Notes under the pieces: generated by a model
Seen by the model: only the letters and a program-made list of their open reading frames with translations
What the model was told of the DNA's origin: nothing
Database searches by the model: none
Translations under genes and position numbers: made by a program
Shown: positions 15,354 through 24,242 of the stretch, piece by piece
Layout of the letters: each line of letters starts with the position of its first letter
Numbering within the stretch: position 1 is the stretch's first letter
Origin: a bacterium
Lineage (GTDB): Bacteria > CAIWAD01
Assembly (NCBI GenBank): GCA_030685015.1
Contig: JAUXWS010000060.1
Location: forward strand, 1-62,861
Direction: 5' to 3'
Length of the DNA stretch: 62,861 bases

Positions 15354-16703
15354 TCAGAATCCGCTTTCGCTGGTGAAGTGGAAGTCCCGGATGCGCATCC
15401 CGGGCAGCACGAAGCCGCCCCCGAAGAAGCCGCCATGGAGGACCTGGTCGCGGGTCACGGCGTCGATGTTGGCAAAGGCCTTGAACAGGCTCTCCGTGAA
15501 GCGCATGTTGTGCACGGCCCCCGTGATGCGGCCCTGCTCGATGAGAAAGAGGCCGTCCCGCGTCATGCCGGTCAGCAGCATCTCGTTGCGGTCCTGCACG
15601 TTGGTGTAGTGCAGGTGCGTGACATAGAGGCCCCGCTCGGTGCCCGCCACCAGCTCATCGAGCGTGGCCGGGCCAGGGGCGACCACCAGGTTGCCGGGAA
15701 AGGGGCCGTGGGGGTTGGGCCGGGGCAGGGCGTGGCCCGTGCTCTCCACGCCGGCCTGGCGGGCGGTGACGCGGTCGTGGACAGGGCCCAGGAAGACGCC
15801 CTCGCGCACCAGGGGCACCGCGCGGCGCGGGAGGCCGTCGAAGTCGAAGGGCATGCCGTCGGTGAGGGGGTGGTCCGCGTCATCGGTCACGGTCAGGAGC
15901 GGCGAGAAGAGCTGCCGCCCCACCTTGCCGGCGAGGGGACTGGTCCCCGCCAGGTGGTCCTGGGCGCCGAAACCCAGCCAGTTGAGGAACATGAGCAGGT
16001 CCGCCACGGCGGCAGGCGGCAGCACGACGGTCCAGGCCCCGGGTTCCGGCGCGCGCGGTGCGGCGGCCTGGCGGGCGATGCGGCGGGCCTCGCGGCTGAG
16101 CGCCTCCACGTCGACCCCGCCGTATGTCCGGGCCTGCCCCTCCGTCCAGCCCGAGGCGTCGGCGCCGTGGAAGGTGGTGGAGAAGCGGGCCGTGCTGCCC
16201 TGGTAGCGGCAGCGCAAACCGGCGTTGTTGGCGATGGCCAGCTGGGACCAGCTGTTGGTCAGGATGCCGCTGGCCTCCAGGCCCTCCTCGCGGGCCAGCT
16301 CGAAGGTGAGGGCCAGGCGCGCCGCCTTCTCCTCGGGACCCCAGGCGGCGGTGGCCTCATCCAGGCAATCCCGCTCCGGCGTCGGACAGGAGGCGACGAG
16401 CGGCTCCAGATCCTTGGCCGGCTCCTGGAAGGAGGCCACGCGACGGGCCGTCTCCACCAGGTTGCGGCATCCCTCCTCGTCCAGTCGGTTCGTCTCGGCC
16501 AGCCCCAGCCGTCCCTGGTCCAGCACGGTGAGATGCAGACCGGCATCCTGCTGGCTCAGGTTCTGCTGGATGCCGTTGTTGGCGAAGCGCGAGAGCGCCT
16601 CGCCGCCGGCGCTGAGGCGCAGCTCGGCCCGCTCCAGCCCGCGGCACAGCTCCAGGGTGTGGTCCAGCAGCTCGTCCTGCCGGGCCCGGGTGTATCCAAT
16701 CAT
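15354..16703 (-). CDS. tldE: TldE/PmbA-type protease partner subunit
   Basis: The non-catalytic partner of TldD: the same fold without the HExxxH motif. The 449-residue protein keeps family landmarks such as RFANNGIQQNLSQQD near the N-terminus, the central PLAGKVG...SPLLTVTDDAD stretch, and the C-terminal LTGMTRDGLFLIEQGRITGAV. ATG at 16703 (MIGYTRARQ) was chosen because GGGAGTG lies 4-6 nt upstream. A 106-bp gap separates it from the TPR gene; this gap contains an inverted repeat with CCCGACC/GGTCGGG arms around 16735-16763, a possible terminator or operator. Confidence 0.9.
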   Translation of the reverse strand: MIGYTRARQDELLDHTLELCRGLERAELRLSAGGEALSRFANNGIQQNLSQQDAGLHLTVLDQGRLGLAETNRLDEEGCRNLVETARRVASFQEPAKDLEPLVASCPTPERDCLDEATAAWGPEEKAARLALTFELAREEGLEASGILTNSWSQLAIANNAGLRCRYQGSTARFSTTFHGADASGWTEGQARTYGGVDVEALSREARRIARQAAAPRAPEPGAWTVVLPPAAVADLLMFLNWLGFGAQDHLAGTSPLAGKVGRQLFSPLLTVTDDADHPLTDGMPFDFDGLPRRAVPLVREGVFLGPVHDRVTARQAGVESTGHALPRPNPHGPFPGNLVVAPGPATLDELVAGTERGLYVTHLHYTNVQDRNEMLLTGMTRDGLFLIEQGRITGAVHNMRFTESLFKAFANIDAVTRDQVLHGGFFGGGFVLPGMRIRDFHFTSESGF

Positions 16704-16809
16704 GTCCACTCCCGATCTACTGCGCATCCCAAACCCGACCTCCTTCGACCGGCGTGGTCGGGTGTCAACATCGATGCAGGTCGCCGCCGCGCCCTGCGCC
16801 CGGGGCGGA

Positions 16810-18243
16810 TCAACGCCCGCCCTCCTCCGGCCCGGTCTTGAGACCCTCGATCAGGACCTCCAGTTGGGGGTTGCCCGGATCCGCCTCCAGGGCGCGCCGC
16901 CAGAGGGCCAGGGCCTCAACCGGACGGCCCTGGCGCAAGCGCAGGTGGCCCAGGTGGGCCAGGATCTCCGCGTCCGGCTCCCCGCGGCACAAATCATAGG
17001 CGCGCTCCAGCTGGTCCTCGGCGTCGGCGTAGCGGCCCAGCAGGAAGAGGATCCAGCCCAGGGTGTCGCGATAGGGGGCGCTGTCCGGCGCCTCGTCCAC
17101 CGCGGCGCGGGACAACTCGAGGGCCAGGGCCAGATTCCCGCCGGCCAGGGCCAGGCTGTAGGCGTAGTTGTTGCGAAGGTTGGGTCCGGCCTCCCCACCC
17201 AGGAGGGACAGGGCCCGCGCGTAAAGGGCGAGGGCCTCGCCCTCGCGGCCCTGGCCCTGCAGCAGCGCCGCCAGGCGCGACCAGTGATCCTCGCTGCCCG
17301 GATCGACCACCAGCAGGACGCGCAGAAGGGACTCCGCCTCGTCGGGCCGGCCGCTCTCCTCCAGTGCCACGGCGAGCAGGCTGAGGGCGTCCGGGTTGTC
17401 CGGGTCCAGATGGCGCGCCAGGCGCAGCTCGCGCACAGCCATCGCGGCGTCGCCTTCCAGCAGGGCCAGGCGCCCGGCCATGAGCGGGTGGAAGGCCTCC
17501 AGGCTGTCCAGGGCGCGGCCCCGGGCGATGGCGGCGCGCAGGCCGTCCAGATCCTCCTGCAGGGCGGCCAGGCGGGCGCGCACCAACCAGGCGGCGGGGT
17601 CGGCGGCGGCCAGGCGCGAGCTGTCGATCCAGGCGGCGGCCTGCCGGGTCCGGCCATGGCGGGCGGCCCAGATCAGCATCTGCTCCCAGAAGAGCCGGGC
17701 GCGCACGCCGCGCCTCTCCCAGGCGGCGGCGTCCAGGGCCAGCAGCCGGCCGAAGCTGGCCTCTAGACCAGCGGCGCGGGCCATGTCCGGCCCGTCGCTT
17801 CCGGGGATGGGTTCCAGCAGCAGTTGGATGCGCAGGTGGGGAAAGAGGGTGTCGGGCAGGGCCGCCAGCTGGCGGACCAGCTCCCGGGCCCGGCCCTGCA
17901 GGTAGAGGCGGTCCAGCCAGATGACCAGCTCGGGGGCGGCGGGGCGGCGGGCCGCCAACCAGCGGCCGGCCGCGTCCAGGCCGTCGTCCTGGTCCTCCAC
18001 CAGGCTGAGGCGGAAGAGGGCCTCGGCCGCCACGGCGGGGGCTCCCTCCAGCTCCAGGGCGCGCCGGTAGGCGGCCACGGCCTGGCGCAGGTCGCCCCGC
18101 ATCTCGGCCAGGCTGCCCTGCAGGACAAGGCGGTCCACTTGCTCTTCCCCGTCGGGGAGCGGGCGCGTCGCGCCGGCGGCCAGGGCCGCCAGCAGCAGAA
18201 GAAGCGCCGCCACCGGCCGGAAGCCGCTTCCTCCCAGTGTCAT
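16810..18243 (-). CDS. Secreted tetratricopeptide-repeat protein
   Basis: A 477-residue protein starting with a signal-peptide-like segment (FRPVAALLLLLAALAAGATR). The rest is helical repeats of about 34 residues with TPR signatures, such as GDLRQAVAAYRRALELEGAP near the N-terminus and RPVEALALWRRALEADPGNPQ at the C-terminus. It probably acts as a periplasmic scaffold for protein contacts; no enzymatic motif is seen. The ATG overlaps the rseP stop (TGATG), so it is translationally coupled to rseP. Partners cannot be inferred beyond envelope proteostasis by context. Confidence 0.8.
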   Translation of the reverse strand: MTLGGSGFRPVAALLLLLAALAAGATRPLPDGEEQVDRLVLQGSLAEMRGDLRQAVAAYRRALELEGAPAVAAEALFRLSLVEDQDDGLDAAGRWLAARRPAAPELVIWLDRLYLQGRARELVRQLAALPDTLFPHLRIQLLLEPIPGSDGPDMARAAGLEASFGRLLALDAAAWERRGVRARLFWEQMLIWAARHGRTRQAAAWIDSSRLAAADPAAWLVRARLAALQEDLDGLRAAIARGRALDSLEAFHPLMAGRLALLEGDAAMAVRELRLARHLDPDNPDALSLLAVALEESGRPDEAESLLRVLLVVDPGSEDHWSRLAALLQGQGREGEALALYARALSLLGGEAGPNLRNNYAYSLALAGGNLALALELSRAAVDEAPDSAPYRDTLGWILFLLGRYADAEDQLERAYDLCRGEPDAEILAHLGHLRLRQGRPVEALALWRRALEADPGNPQLEVLIEGLKTGPEEGGR

Positions 18244-19364
18244 CAGCGCTCCCCGCCGGGCGCCTGCAGCTCCTGGGCGGCGGGGCGCTCCCGCTGCACG
18301 AGGCGCATCACGTCGTTCTTCATGACCAGGACCATGACCAACAGCAGGAGGATCATGCCGGCCTGCTGGATCCACAGCTTGAGGCGGTTGGGCAGCGGCC
18401 GGCGGATGGCGGCCTCGATGCCGATGTAGACCAGGTGGCCGCCGTCCAGCACGGGGATGGGCAGGATGTTGAGGAAGCCGATGTTGACGGAGATGAAGGC
18501 CATGAAGCTGAGGAAGACGACGAGGCCGCCCCGGGCCGATTCCCCCGACATCTGGGCGATGAGGATGGGGCCGCCCAGATCCTTCAGCCCGGCCTCGCCG
18601 CTGAGCAGGGCGGCCACCGTGCGATAGGCCATCTGGCATTCCGCCCAGGTCTTGCGCAAGCCGGCCGTCACGGACTGGCCCAGGCCCGCCGGCACGATCT
18701 CCACCTGGGGCTCGATCCCGATCAGGCCCACCTTGCCCGTGCCGGGCTGCAGCGCCTCCACGGGAAGCACGCGGATGGCCAGGGTATCCGCTCCCGTCGG
18801 TCCCGGCCGCAGCACGAGGAGCAGGACCTCGCGGCCGGGCCGCTGATGGATGCTGCCCGCCAGGTCGGCCCAGCTGAGGACCGGCTCGTCGTCCACGCGC
18901 AGCACGCGATCCCCCACCCGCAGCCCGGCGAGCTGGGCGGGCATGTCGGCCCGCAGGCCGCCCAGGACCGGCTCCTCCGAGGCGCGGCCCACGCCCCAGA
19001 ACCAGGCGATGAGGACGTAGAGGAGGACGGCGAGCAGGCCGTTCATCAGCACGCCGGCGCTGATGACAAAGGCTTTCTGCCAGCTGCGCTTGGACATGAA
19101 CTCGTCGCTGGCGCCCGTGATCTTGTCCTCGCCGTCCAGGCTCTCGTCGATCATGCCCGCCATCTTGACGTAGCCGCCCAGTGGGAACCAGGCCAGGCGG
19201 TACTCGGTGGGACCCCGCCGCCGCTTCCAGAGGGCGGGTCCGAATCCGATGGAGAAGGTCTCGACGCGGATCCCCACGAGGCGGGCGGCAATGAAATGCC
19301 CCCACTCGTGCACCAGGATGATGACCCCGATCACCACCACGAAGGAGAGGACGGTCAGCAGCAC
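18243..19364 (-). CDS. rseP: RIP metalloprotease RseP (site-2 protease)
   Basis: An intramembrane zinc protease that cleaves anti-sigma factors or leftover signal peptides within the inner membrane. The 373-residue protein has the zinc motif HEWGH at residues 19-23, the conserved FGPALWKRRRGPTEYRLAW and FPLGGYVKM segments, a single PDZ domain (GLRADMPAQLAGLRVGDRVL), and the third zinc ligand motif NILPIPVLDGGHL at 299-311. The E. coli enzyme has two PDZ domains; one is common in other phyla. It overlaps dxr by 10 bp, the widespread dxr-rseP gene order, and is coupled to the TPR gene. Confidence 0.95.
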   Translation of the reverse strand: MLLTVLSFVVVIGVIILVHEWGHFIAARLVGIRVETFSIGFGPALWKRRRGPTEYRLAWFPLGGYVKMAGMIDESLDGEDKITGASDEFMSKRSWQKAFVISAGVLMNGLLAVLLYVLIAWFWGVGRASEEPVLGGLRADMPAQLAGLRVGDRVLRVDDEPVLSWADLAGSIHQRPGREVLLLVLRPGPTGADTLAIRVLPVEALQPGTGKVGLIGIEPQVEIVPAGLGQSVTAGLRKTWAECQMAYRTVAALLSGEAGLKDLGGPILIAQMSGESARGGLVVFLSFMAFISVNIGFLNILPIPVLDGGHLVYIGIEAAIRRPLPNRLKLWIQQAGMILLLLVMVLVMKNDVMRLVQRERPAAQELQAPGGER

Positions 19365-20527
19365 GTTGCCCCCTGTTTGCCCAGCCGGCGCTCGGTCCGC
19401 CGGCGGGTCTCGCCATCAAGTTCCATCAATTCTTCCAGCTCCCGGTGGCCGCCCGCATAGGCGGCCAGCTCCTCCTCCACCACTTCGACGATGCGGCCGA
19501 AGGGGATGCGGTCCAGCAGGAAATGCTCGACCGCCACCTCGTTGGCCGCGTTGAGGACGCAGGGCCAGCCCTCGCCCCGCCGCAAGGCCTCGCGGGCCAG
19601 GCCCAGGGCCGGGAAACGGGCGGCGTCCGGCTCCTCGAACTCGAGACAGCGCAGGCGCGCCCAGTCGGGCGAATCCACCTCCAGCTCCTCGTGCCGCGGC
19701 CAGCAGAGCGCGTAGAGGATGGGGATGCGCATGTCGGGCAGGCCCAGCTGCGCCTTCACGCTGCGGTCCCGGAACTCCACCATCGAGTGGATGATGGACT
19801 GCGGGTGGATCAGCACCTCGATACGCTCCTCGGGCAGCCCGTAGAGCCAGGCCGCCTCGATGATCTCCAGCGCCTTGTTCATCATGGTGGCGCTGTCGAT
19901 GCTGATCTTGTCCCCCATGGACCAGGTGGGGTGGGCCAGGGCCTCGGCCCGCGTGGCGCCGCGCATGCGCTCCCGCTCCCAGGTGCGGAAAGGGCCGCCC
20001 GAGGCGGTCAGCCAGATGCGGCGCAGGTCCTCCCGCACCTCGCCCTGCAGGCACTGGAGGATGGCGCTGTGCTCGCTGTCCACCGGCAGGAAGACGGCGC
20101 CGCGGCGGCGCACCTCCCGCATCACCGGCTCCCCCGCCGTGACGAGGGGCTCCTTGTTGGCGAAGCAGATGCGCCGGCCGGCGCGCAGGCCGCACATGAG
20201 CGGCTCGAGGCCCGCCGTCCCCGTCAGGGCGGTGAAGAGCGTGTCCACCCCCTCCCGCGCCGGCAGCTCGACCAGGGCCGGGCGCCCGCTCAGGACCTCG
20301 ATGCCCAGGCCCTCCAGCTCGCGCCGCAGCGGGGCGGCGTGCGCCTCGTCCACGTGGACGAAGGCGGGGCGGAAGAGGCGGGCCTGCTCGGCCAGGCGCT
20401 CCCAGCGCCGCCCGGCGCTCAGCCCCGCCACCCGGAAGCGCGCCGGGTGCTGGCGGATGACATCCAGGGTGGACTCCCCGATGGATCCGGTGGAGCCCAG
20501 CAGCAGCACGCCGTCGCGGTGTGGCAT
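19355..20527 (-). CDS. dxr: 1-deoxy-D-xylulose-5-phosphate reductoisomerase
   Basis: Second enzyme of the methylerythritol phosphate route to isoprenoids: it converts DXP to MEP with NADPH and a divalent metal. The 390-residue protein is full length. GSTGSIGESTLDVIRQHP is the NADPH-binding start, followed by ANKEPLVTAGE, the metal/substrate motif PVDSEHSAI, LTASGGPFR and WSMGDKISIDSATMMNK. It precedes rseP with a 10-bp overlap and follows a putative outer-membrane protein gene by 12 bp. Confidence 0.97.
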   Translation of the reverse strand: MPHRDGVLLLGSTGSIGESTLDVIRQHPARFRVAGLSAGRRWERLAEQARLFRPAFVHVDEAHAAPLRRELEGLGIEVLSGRPALVELPAREGVDTLFTALTGTAGLEPLMCGLRAGRRICFANKEPLVTAGEPVMREVRRRGAVFLPVDSEHSAILQCLQGEVREDLRRIWLTASGGPFRTWERERMRGATRAEALAHPTWSMGDKISIDSATMMNKALEIIEAAWLYGLPEERIEVLIHPQSIIHSMVEFRDRSVKAQLGLPDMRIPILYALCWPRHEELEVDSPDWARLRCLEFEEPDAARFPALGLAREALRRGEGWPCVLNAANEVAVEHFLLDRIPFGRIVEVVEEELAAYAGGHRELEELMELDGETRRRTERRLGKQGATCC

Positions 20528-20539
20528 CGGCCCTCTTGT

Positions 20540-21340
20540 CTAGAACAGGTTGAGCAGCGCGCCCACCGTGATGGTGTTGAAATCGCCCAGGGCATACTCG
20601 GCATTGATCCTGAGCAGGGGGAAGGGCGTGATGTTCACACCCGCCGCCAGCCGCACGGGATTGGAATCCAGGTCCAGGCCGACTTTCTGTCCCTCCAGGC
20701 CCGGGGCCCGGCTGGTGTAGTCCAGCTCCGTCCTGCCCTGGATCAGACTGATGCCGGCATAGGGCTCCAGCACGACAAAGGACTTGGAGACGATGAGATC
20801 CAGTCCCGTCGCCGTGGTGGTCAGCGCATCGCCGACCTGGAGGCGGCTCCAGTCCGCCTGCAGGCCCAGGCGGGGCATGAGCAGCGGGATGTGGAAAAGC
20901 TCATTGATCTCGAAGCGGAGGCTGGCGCCCAGATGCTGCAGGCTGCCCACCTCCTTGTCCAGCTCCAGCGACATGAAGCGGGCGCCGACCTGGAGGCCCT
21001 TGACCAGGCCCTTGCTTGCCGTCAGCATGGGCAGCCCGACCGCGCTGGCCTCGCTGCGGTCCAGGACGCTGCCCGCGGGCACGTCGCCGGAGCTGAAGGG
21101 CACGGAGACCAGCTTGAGTCCGACATCCAGGCCCAGCAAGCCCTTGGAGCGGGCGCCGTGGAAGGTCCCTCCCGAGGCCAGGGCGGTCAGGGCGTCGCCC
21201 AGGGGCTGGACGAAATCCTCCACCTGGCTCTTGGTCGTGCTCTCAAAGTCCTTGAACAGGTCGTCGAAGGAGGGGGCGGCCTGGGCCATCCCCGCCATCA
21301 GGCCAAGGGCGGCCAGCCACGTCATGCCCGTGCTTGCCAT
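20540..21340 (-). CDS. Putative outer-membrane protein, function unknown
   Basis: A 266-residue exported protein with a signal peptide (GMTWLAALGLMAGMAQA). After a polar stretch (FDDLFKDFESTTKSQVEDF) the sequence shows repeated alternating strands (LLGLDVGLKLVSVPF, GLQVGARFMSLELD, VRLAAGVNITPFPLLRINAEYA) and ends ITVGALLNLF, with the terminal aromatic residue typical of small beta-barrels. The ATG at 21340 has GGGAG six bases upstream. It sits between fmt and dxr within the housekeeping operon, an odd place for a surface protein. A 12- to 14-stranded barrel is plausible but unproven. Confidence 0.65.
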   Translation of the reverse strand: MASTGMTWLAALGLMAGMAQAAPSFDDLFKDFESTTKSQVEDFVQPLGDALTALASGGTFHGARSKGLLGLDVGLKLVSVPFSSGDVPAGSVLDRSEASAVGLPMLTASKGLVKGLQVGARFMSLELDKEVGSLQHLGASLRFEINELFHIPLLMPRLGLQADWSRLQVGDALTTTATGLDLIVSKSFVVLEPYAGISLIQGRTELDYTSRAPGLEGQKVGLDLDSNPVRLAAGVNITPFPLLRINAEYALGDFNTITVGALLNLF

Positions 21341-21353
21341 CTTCGTCTCCCGG

Positions 21354-22310
21354 CTAGGGGCGGTCACCCGCGGCGGGCTCCGCCGACTCCAGTTGCTCTT
21401 CGGGTCCCAGGCGGGCCCCGGCCAGCCAGGCGCGGGCTTCCATCCGCCGCCGCCCGGCCGGAGCCAGTTCCAGCACTTCCAACTCACCCACGCCGCAGGC
21501 GGCGAAGAGGCGCCGCCCCTCCGACCGCAACCGTCCCGGGGCAGCGGGCCGCCCCTCCTCCGCCACGCGGGTGCGCAGCAGCTGCAGGGGCTGGCCGCGG
21601 AAACGGGCCAGGGCGCCCGGCTCCGGGGAGAGGGCCCGCACTTGGTTGTGCAGGGCGGCGGCCGGGTGATGAAAATCCAAGAGGCGATCGGCCGGACCCA
21701 GCTTGGGCGCCGTCGCAAAATCGCCCTCTGGCTGTGGCCGCAAGCGGCCCCGGCCCGCCAACAGCTCCGCCACCGACTCCACCAGGAGGGCGGCGCCCGC
21801 CCCCATCATGCGCTCCCGCAGTTCGCCCGCCGTCTCGTCGGGCCCCACCGCCAGCTCCAGCTGCCCCAGGATGCGTCCGGTGTCCACCCCCCGCTCGAGC
21901 AGGAAGGTGGTCAAGCCCGTCCGCTCCACGCCGTCCATCAAGGCCCGCTCGATGGGTGCGGCGCCGCGGTAGTGGGGCAGCAGGCTCCCATGCAGGTTGA
22001 TCGAGCCCAGGCGCGGCACATCCAGCAGCGCGGCGGGCAGGATGCGATAGGCCACCACCACGAAAAGCTCGGCCCCTGACTCCGCCAGCCGCCCACCCAG
22101 GGCGGGATCCCGCAGCCGGGCCGGACATTCCAGGGGAAGTCCCTCCTCGCGGGCGTAGGCGGCCACGGCCGTGGGGCTGGTCCTCCGGCCCCGCCCGGCG
22201 GGCTGGTCGGGCCGCGAAAGGACGAGGGCGATCTCGTGCCCGGCCTCGCGCAGGGCCCGCAGGGAGGGCAGGGCGAAGGCGGGGCTGCCCATGAAGACGA
22301 GGCGTGCCAC
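21354..22310 (-). CDS. fmt: Methionyl-tRNA formyltransferase
   Basis: Formylates initiator Met-tRNA using 10-formyl-tetrahydrofolate. The 318-residue protein has FMGSPAFALPSLRAL at the start, SRPDQPAGRGRR, the folate-site GSINLHGSLLPHYRGAAPI (catalytic Asn-His plus the SLLP..RG motif) and the D-T-G motif ERGVDTG. The GTG at 22310 gives the expected length and starts 4 bp after the def stop; ribosome-site support is weak but coupling to def is likely. def and fmt are classically adjacent because their products act on the same N-formylmethionine cycle. Confidence 0.93.
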   Translation of the reverse strand: MARLVFMGSPAFALPSLRALREAGHEIALVLSRPDQPAGRGRRTSPTAVAAYAREEGLPLECPARLRDPALGGRLAESGAELFVVVAYRILPAALLDVPRLGSINLHGSLLPHYRGAAPIERALMDGVERTGLTTFLLERGVDTGRILGQLELAVGPDETAGELRERMMGAGAALLVESVAELLAGRGRLRPQPEGDFATAPKLGPADRLLDFHHPAAALHNQVRALSPEPGALARFRGQPLQLLRTRVAEEGRPAAPGRLRSEGRRLFAACGVGELEVLELAPAGRRRMEARAWLAGARLGPEEQLESAEPAAGDRP

Positions 22311-22314
22311 GCGG

Positions 22315-22839
22315 TCAGAGATTGCCCCGCCGGCCCACCTGGGCCAGACGGCGCTTGAGGGTGGCCCGCCGGGCCGGACTGATGCGGTCGACGAAGAGGA
22401 CGCCCTCCAGGTGGTCCATCTCATGCAGGATGACGCGGGCCTCCAGATCCTCGAACCAGGCCTCCTGCCCGGCGCCGTCCAGGTCCTGCCAGTGCACGCG
22501 GATGCGCTCGGGGCGCTCCACCTCCTCGCGGATCTCGGGGATGCTCAGGCAGCCCTCCTCCATCACGCAGCGGCCTTCCTGCTCCACGATGCGCGGGTTG
22601 GCGAAGGCCATCAACTTGAGGCCCTCGCCCTCGTCGACGGGCACGCCCACCACCAGGAAACGGATGGAGAGCCCCACCTGGGGCGCGGCCAGACCGATGC
22701 CCACGGCATCCACCATGATCTCGTACATCTGCTCGGCCAAGTCCCGCAGGGGGGGGCCGAACTCGGTCACCGGCTGCGCCCTCCGACGCAGGACCGGGTC
22801 GCCGATGAGGCGGATCTCCAGATCCCGCAACTCCTCCAT
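22315..22839 (-). CDS. def: Peptide deformylase
   Basis: A metalloenzyme that removes the formyl group from nascent polypeptides at the ribosome. The three motifs are intact: GIGLAAPQVG, EGCLSIP (with the metal Cys) and HEMDHLEG (the HExxH zinc/iron motif). The 174-residue length is standard. It lies between yajC (19 bp upstream) and fmt (4 bp downstream). The yajC-def-fmt order suggests one transcript for translation maturation and export genes. Confidence 0.96.
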   Translation of the reverse strand: MEELRDLEIRLIGDPVLRRRAQPVTEFGPPLRDLAEQMYEIMVDAVGIGLAAPQVGLSIRFLVVGVPVDEGEGLKLMAFANPRIVEQEGRCVMEEGCLSIPEIREEVERPERIRVHWQDLDGAGQEAWFEDLEARVILHEMDHLEGVLFVDRISPARRATLKRRLAQVGRRGNL

Positions 22840-22857
22840 GCGATCCTTTCCGGGCGG

Positions 22858-23160
22858 CTACTCGCTCTCGCCGCCCTTGCGGCTGGCCACGGCGCCGCGG
22901 CTCACCTCGACCACCGTGTTCTCGGCGATCTTGACCAGGAGCGTGTCCTCGCGCAAGTCCTTGACCAGACCGTGCAGACCGCCGTTGGTGATGATGCGGT
23001 CACCCTTCTTCACCGCCTCCAGCATCTTCTGATGCTCCTTCTGACGCTTCTGCTGGGGTCGGATGATGAGGAAGTACATCACGGCGAACATCAGACCGAA
23101 GGTCAGCAGCATGCCACTCATTCCGCCGCCCGCCGGCGCCGCCTGGGCAAATATCGGCAT
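22858..23160 (-). CDS. yajC: Preprotein translocase accessory subunit YajC
   Basis: A 100-residue single-pass inner-membrane protein that joins the SecDF-YajC complex. It has one hydrophobic segment (LLTFGLMFAVMYFLIIRP) directly followed by the conserved RPQQKRQKEHQKML basic stretch and a small domain with GDRIITNGGLHGLVKDL. Start at ATG 23160 with GGGAGAG upstream. It is probably the first gene of the yajC-def-fmt-...-tldD run; a TACCTTCC box lies about 35 nt upstream of the ATG. Confidence 0.93.
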   Translation of the reverse strand: MPIFAQAAPAGGGMSGMLLTFGLMFAVMYFLIIRPQQKRQKEHQKMLEAVKKGDRIITNGGLHGLVKDLREDTLLVKIAENTVVEVSRGAVASRKGGESE

Positions 23161-23194
23161 GAATCTCTCCCGTTGGTTGGATGGCTCGACTGCC

Positions 23195-23202
23195 GGAAGG
23201 TA
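23195..23202 (-). promoter_or_regulatory. Possible -10/-7 promoter box upstream of yajC
   Basis: On the minus strand this reads TACCTTCC, 34 nt before the yajC ATG. It matches a TA-YY-TT-S box seen before other operon-leading genes of the window (37294, 48199, 60078). The resemblance to the TAnnTTTG element of Bacteroidota is suggestive only. Confidence 0.25.
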
Positions 23203-23256
23203 GCAAGGGAGGGCGGGAGAGGGGAGGAGCCGCGTCCGCCAATCCCCGGCGCGGCC

Positions 23257-23853
23257 TCAGGGCGACACGGCCACGACACGGAAGAGGCAGGTGGCCGTCC
23301 AGCCGCCTCCCGTGGCCAGGAAAGTGGTCCCCGTCTGGGTGGCCAGGGTCGTCCATGGCTGGTCCAGGCCGGTCCTCATCTCCAGGCGATCGTGCGAGGC
23401 CCCGGGCACAGCCGGCCAAACAAGCCGGAAACCGTTGGCCACCCGTTGGATGGACAGCAGGGGGGTGGCGACAGGACAGGGCGGAAAGGGCTGGTCCAGG
23501 ACAAGATTGCCCCACCAGACGATCTGCATCTGGATCACGGATCCAATGCGCCGCACTTGGCCGCACACGCTCAGTTCCCCGTCTGTGACATAAGGATAGG
23601 AGCTCCACAGGGGACCTGAAGGACAGCCATCCCAGTCAGGCATGAACACGATCTGGAAGGCGGGCGGGTCGCCCCAGGGTCCGATGGGGATGCCGCTGTG
23701 GATCTCGCCGCTCCCGAAATCGCAGACAAAGGTCGCCCAGCAACTGATCTGGTCCGCCGTCACGCCGGGATCCACGGCGGAGGCCGGCAGCTCGATGACG
23801 AACTGGGCGGGCAGCGTCCCGGCCCAACCCAGGATCAGCATCAGCTTCTTCAT
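23257..23853 (-). CDS. Small secreted protein, function unknown
   Basis: A 198-residue exported protein: MKKLMLILGWAGTLPAQF is a short signal peptide. The first 130 residues are unrecognised and rich in Cys, Trp and Pro (SCWATFVCDFGSGEIHSG, DWDGCPSGPLW). The last 65 residues resemble an FN3-type domain (IQRVANGFRLVWPAVPGA, ending LFRVVAVSP). Such small beta-rich secreted proteins are common in FCB genomes. It stands between yajC and the Trm112-like gene with gaps of 96 and 166 bp, so it may be monocistronic. The start has a TGGCCCC-rich region and no strong ribosome site. Confidence 0.55.
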   Translation of the reverse strand: MKKLMLILGWAGTLPAQFVIELPASAVDPGVTADQISCWATFVCDFGSGEIHSGIPIGPWGDPPAFQIVFMPDWDGCPSGPLWSSYPYVTDGELSVCGQVRRIGSVIQMQIVWWGNLVLDQPFPPCPVATPLLSIQRVANGFRLVWPAVPGASHDRLEMRTGLDQPWTTLATQTGTTFLATGGGWTATCLFRVVAVSP

Positions 23854-24019
23854 GGGGCCACCTCTTGCTCATGTGGCGCGGGAGGGGGCAGACCACCGGA
23901 GGCAGGGCAGATCGCACGGTCGGAAAGGAGGAACTCGCGGCTGGGACAAGCAAGGACTTTGCCGGCAGTGCCAGGAAGGGCGGGAGCAGATGGCCGCGCG
24001 GGAGGGCCACCGCCATGGG

Positions 24020-24202
24020 TCAGGCGGGCGGCTTCTCCCCGTCCACCACAAAATCCGGAATGCCGCCCACGATGGGATAGACACGGCCGCAGGCTGTGCA
24101 GCGGATCTCCGCCATACGGCTCCAATCCAGCTCGCCCTGGCAGGCGGGGCAGATGAAGAGCGGGCGCAGCTCCGGGGGAACGGGATGGGTCTGGTCCGGC
24201 AT
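24020..24202 (-). CDS. Trm112-like zinc-ribbon protein
   Basis: A 60-residue protein with two CxxC pairs, ICPACQGEL and IRCTACGRVYPI, followed by VGGIPDFV, the pattern of the Trm112/YcaR family. These small zinc-binding proteins stabilise partner methyltransferases or act in LPS-related operons; the partner is not evident here. ATG at 24202 has GGAGG 8 nt upstream. It lies 40 bp after the serpin gene and ends the long minus-strand array. The following 166 bp (23854-24019) show no gene or clear terminator. Confidence 0.85.
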   Translation of the reverse strand: MPDQTHPVPPELRPLFICPACQGELDWSRMAEIRCTACGRVYPIVGGIPDFVVDGEKPPA

Positions 24203-24242
24203 GGGAAGATCCTCCGTGATTGGAATCCGCGGCATCCGGCGG

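Noticed and set aside
16704-16809. TTGACA on the minus strand at 16763-16768 as a tldE promoter
   Set aside because: No -10-like sequence follows at 16-18 bp; the match is isolated and may be chance.
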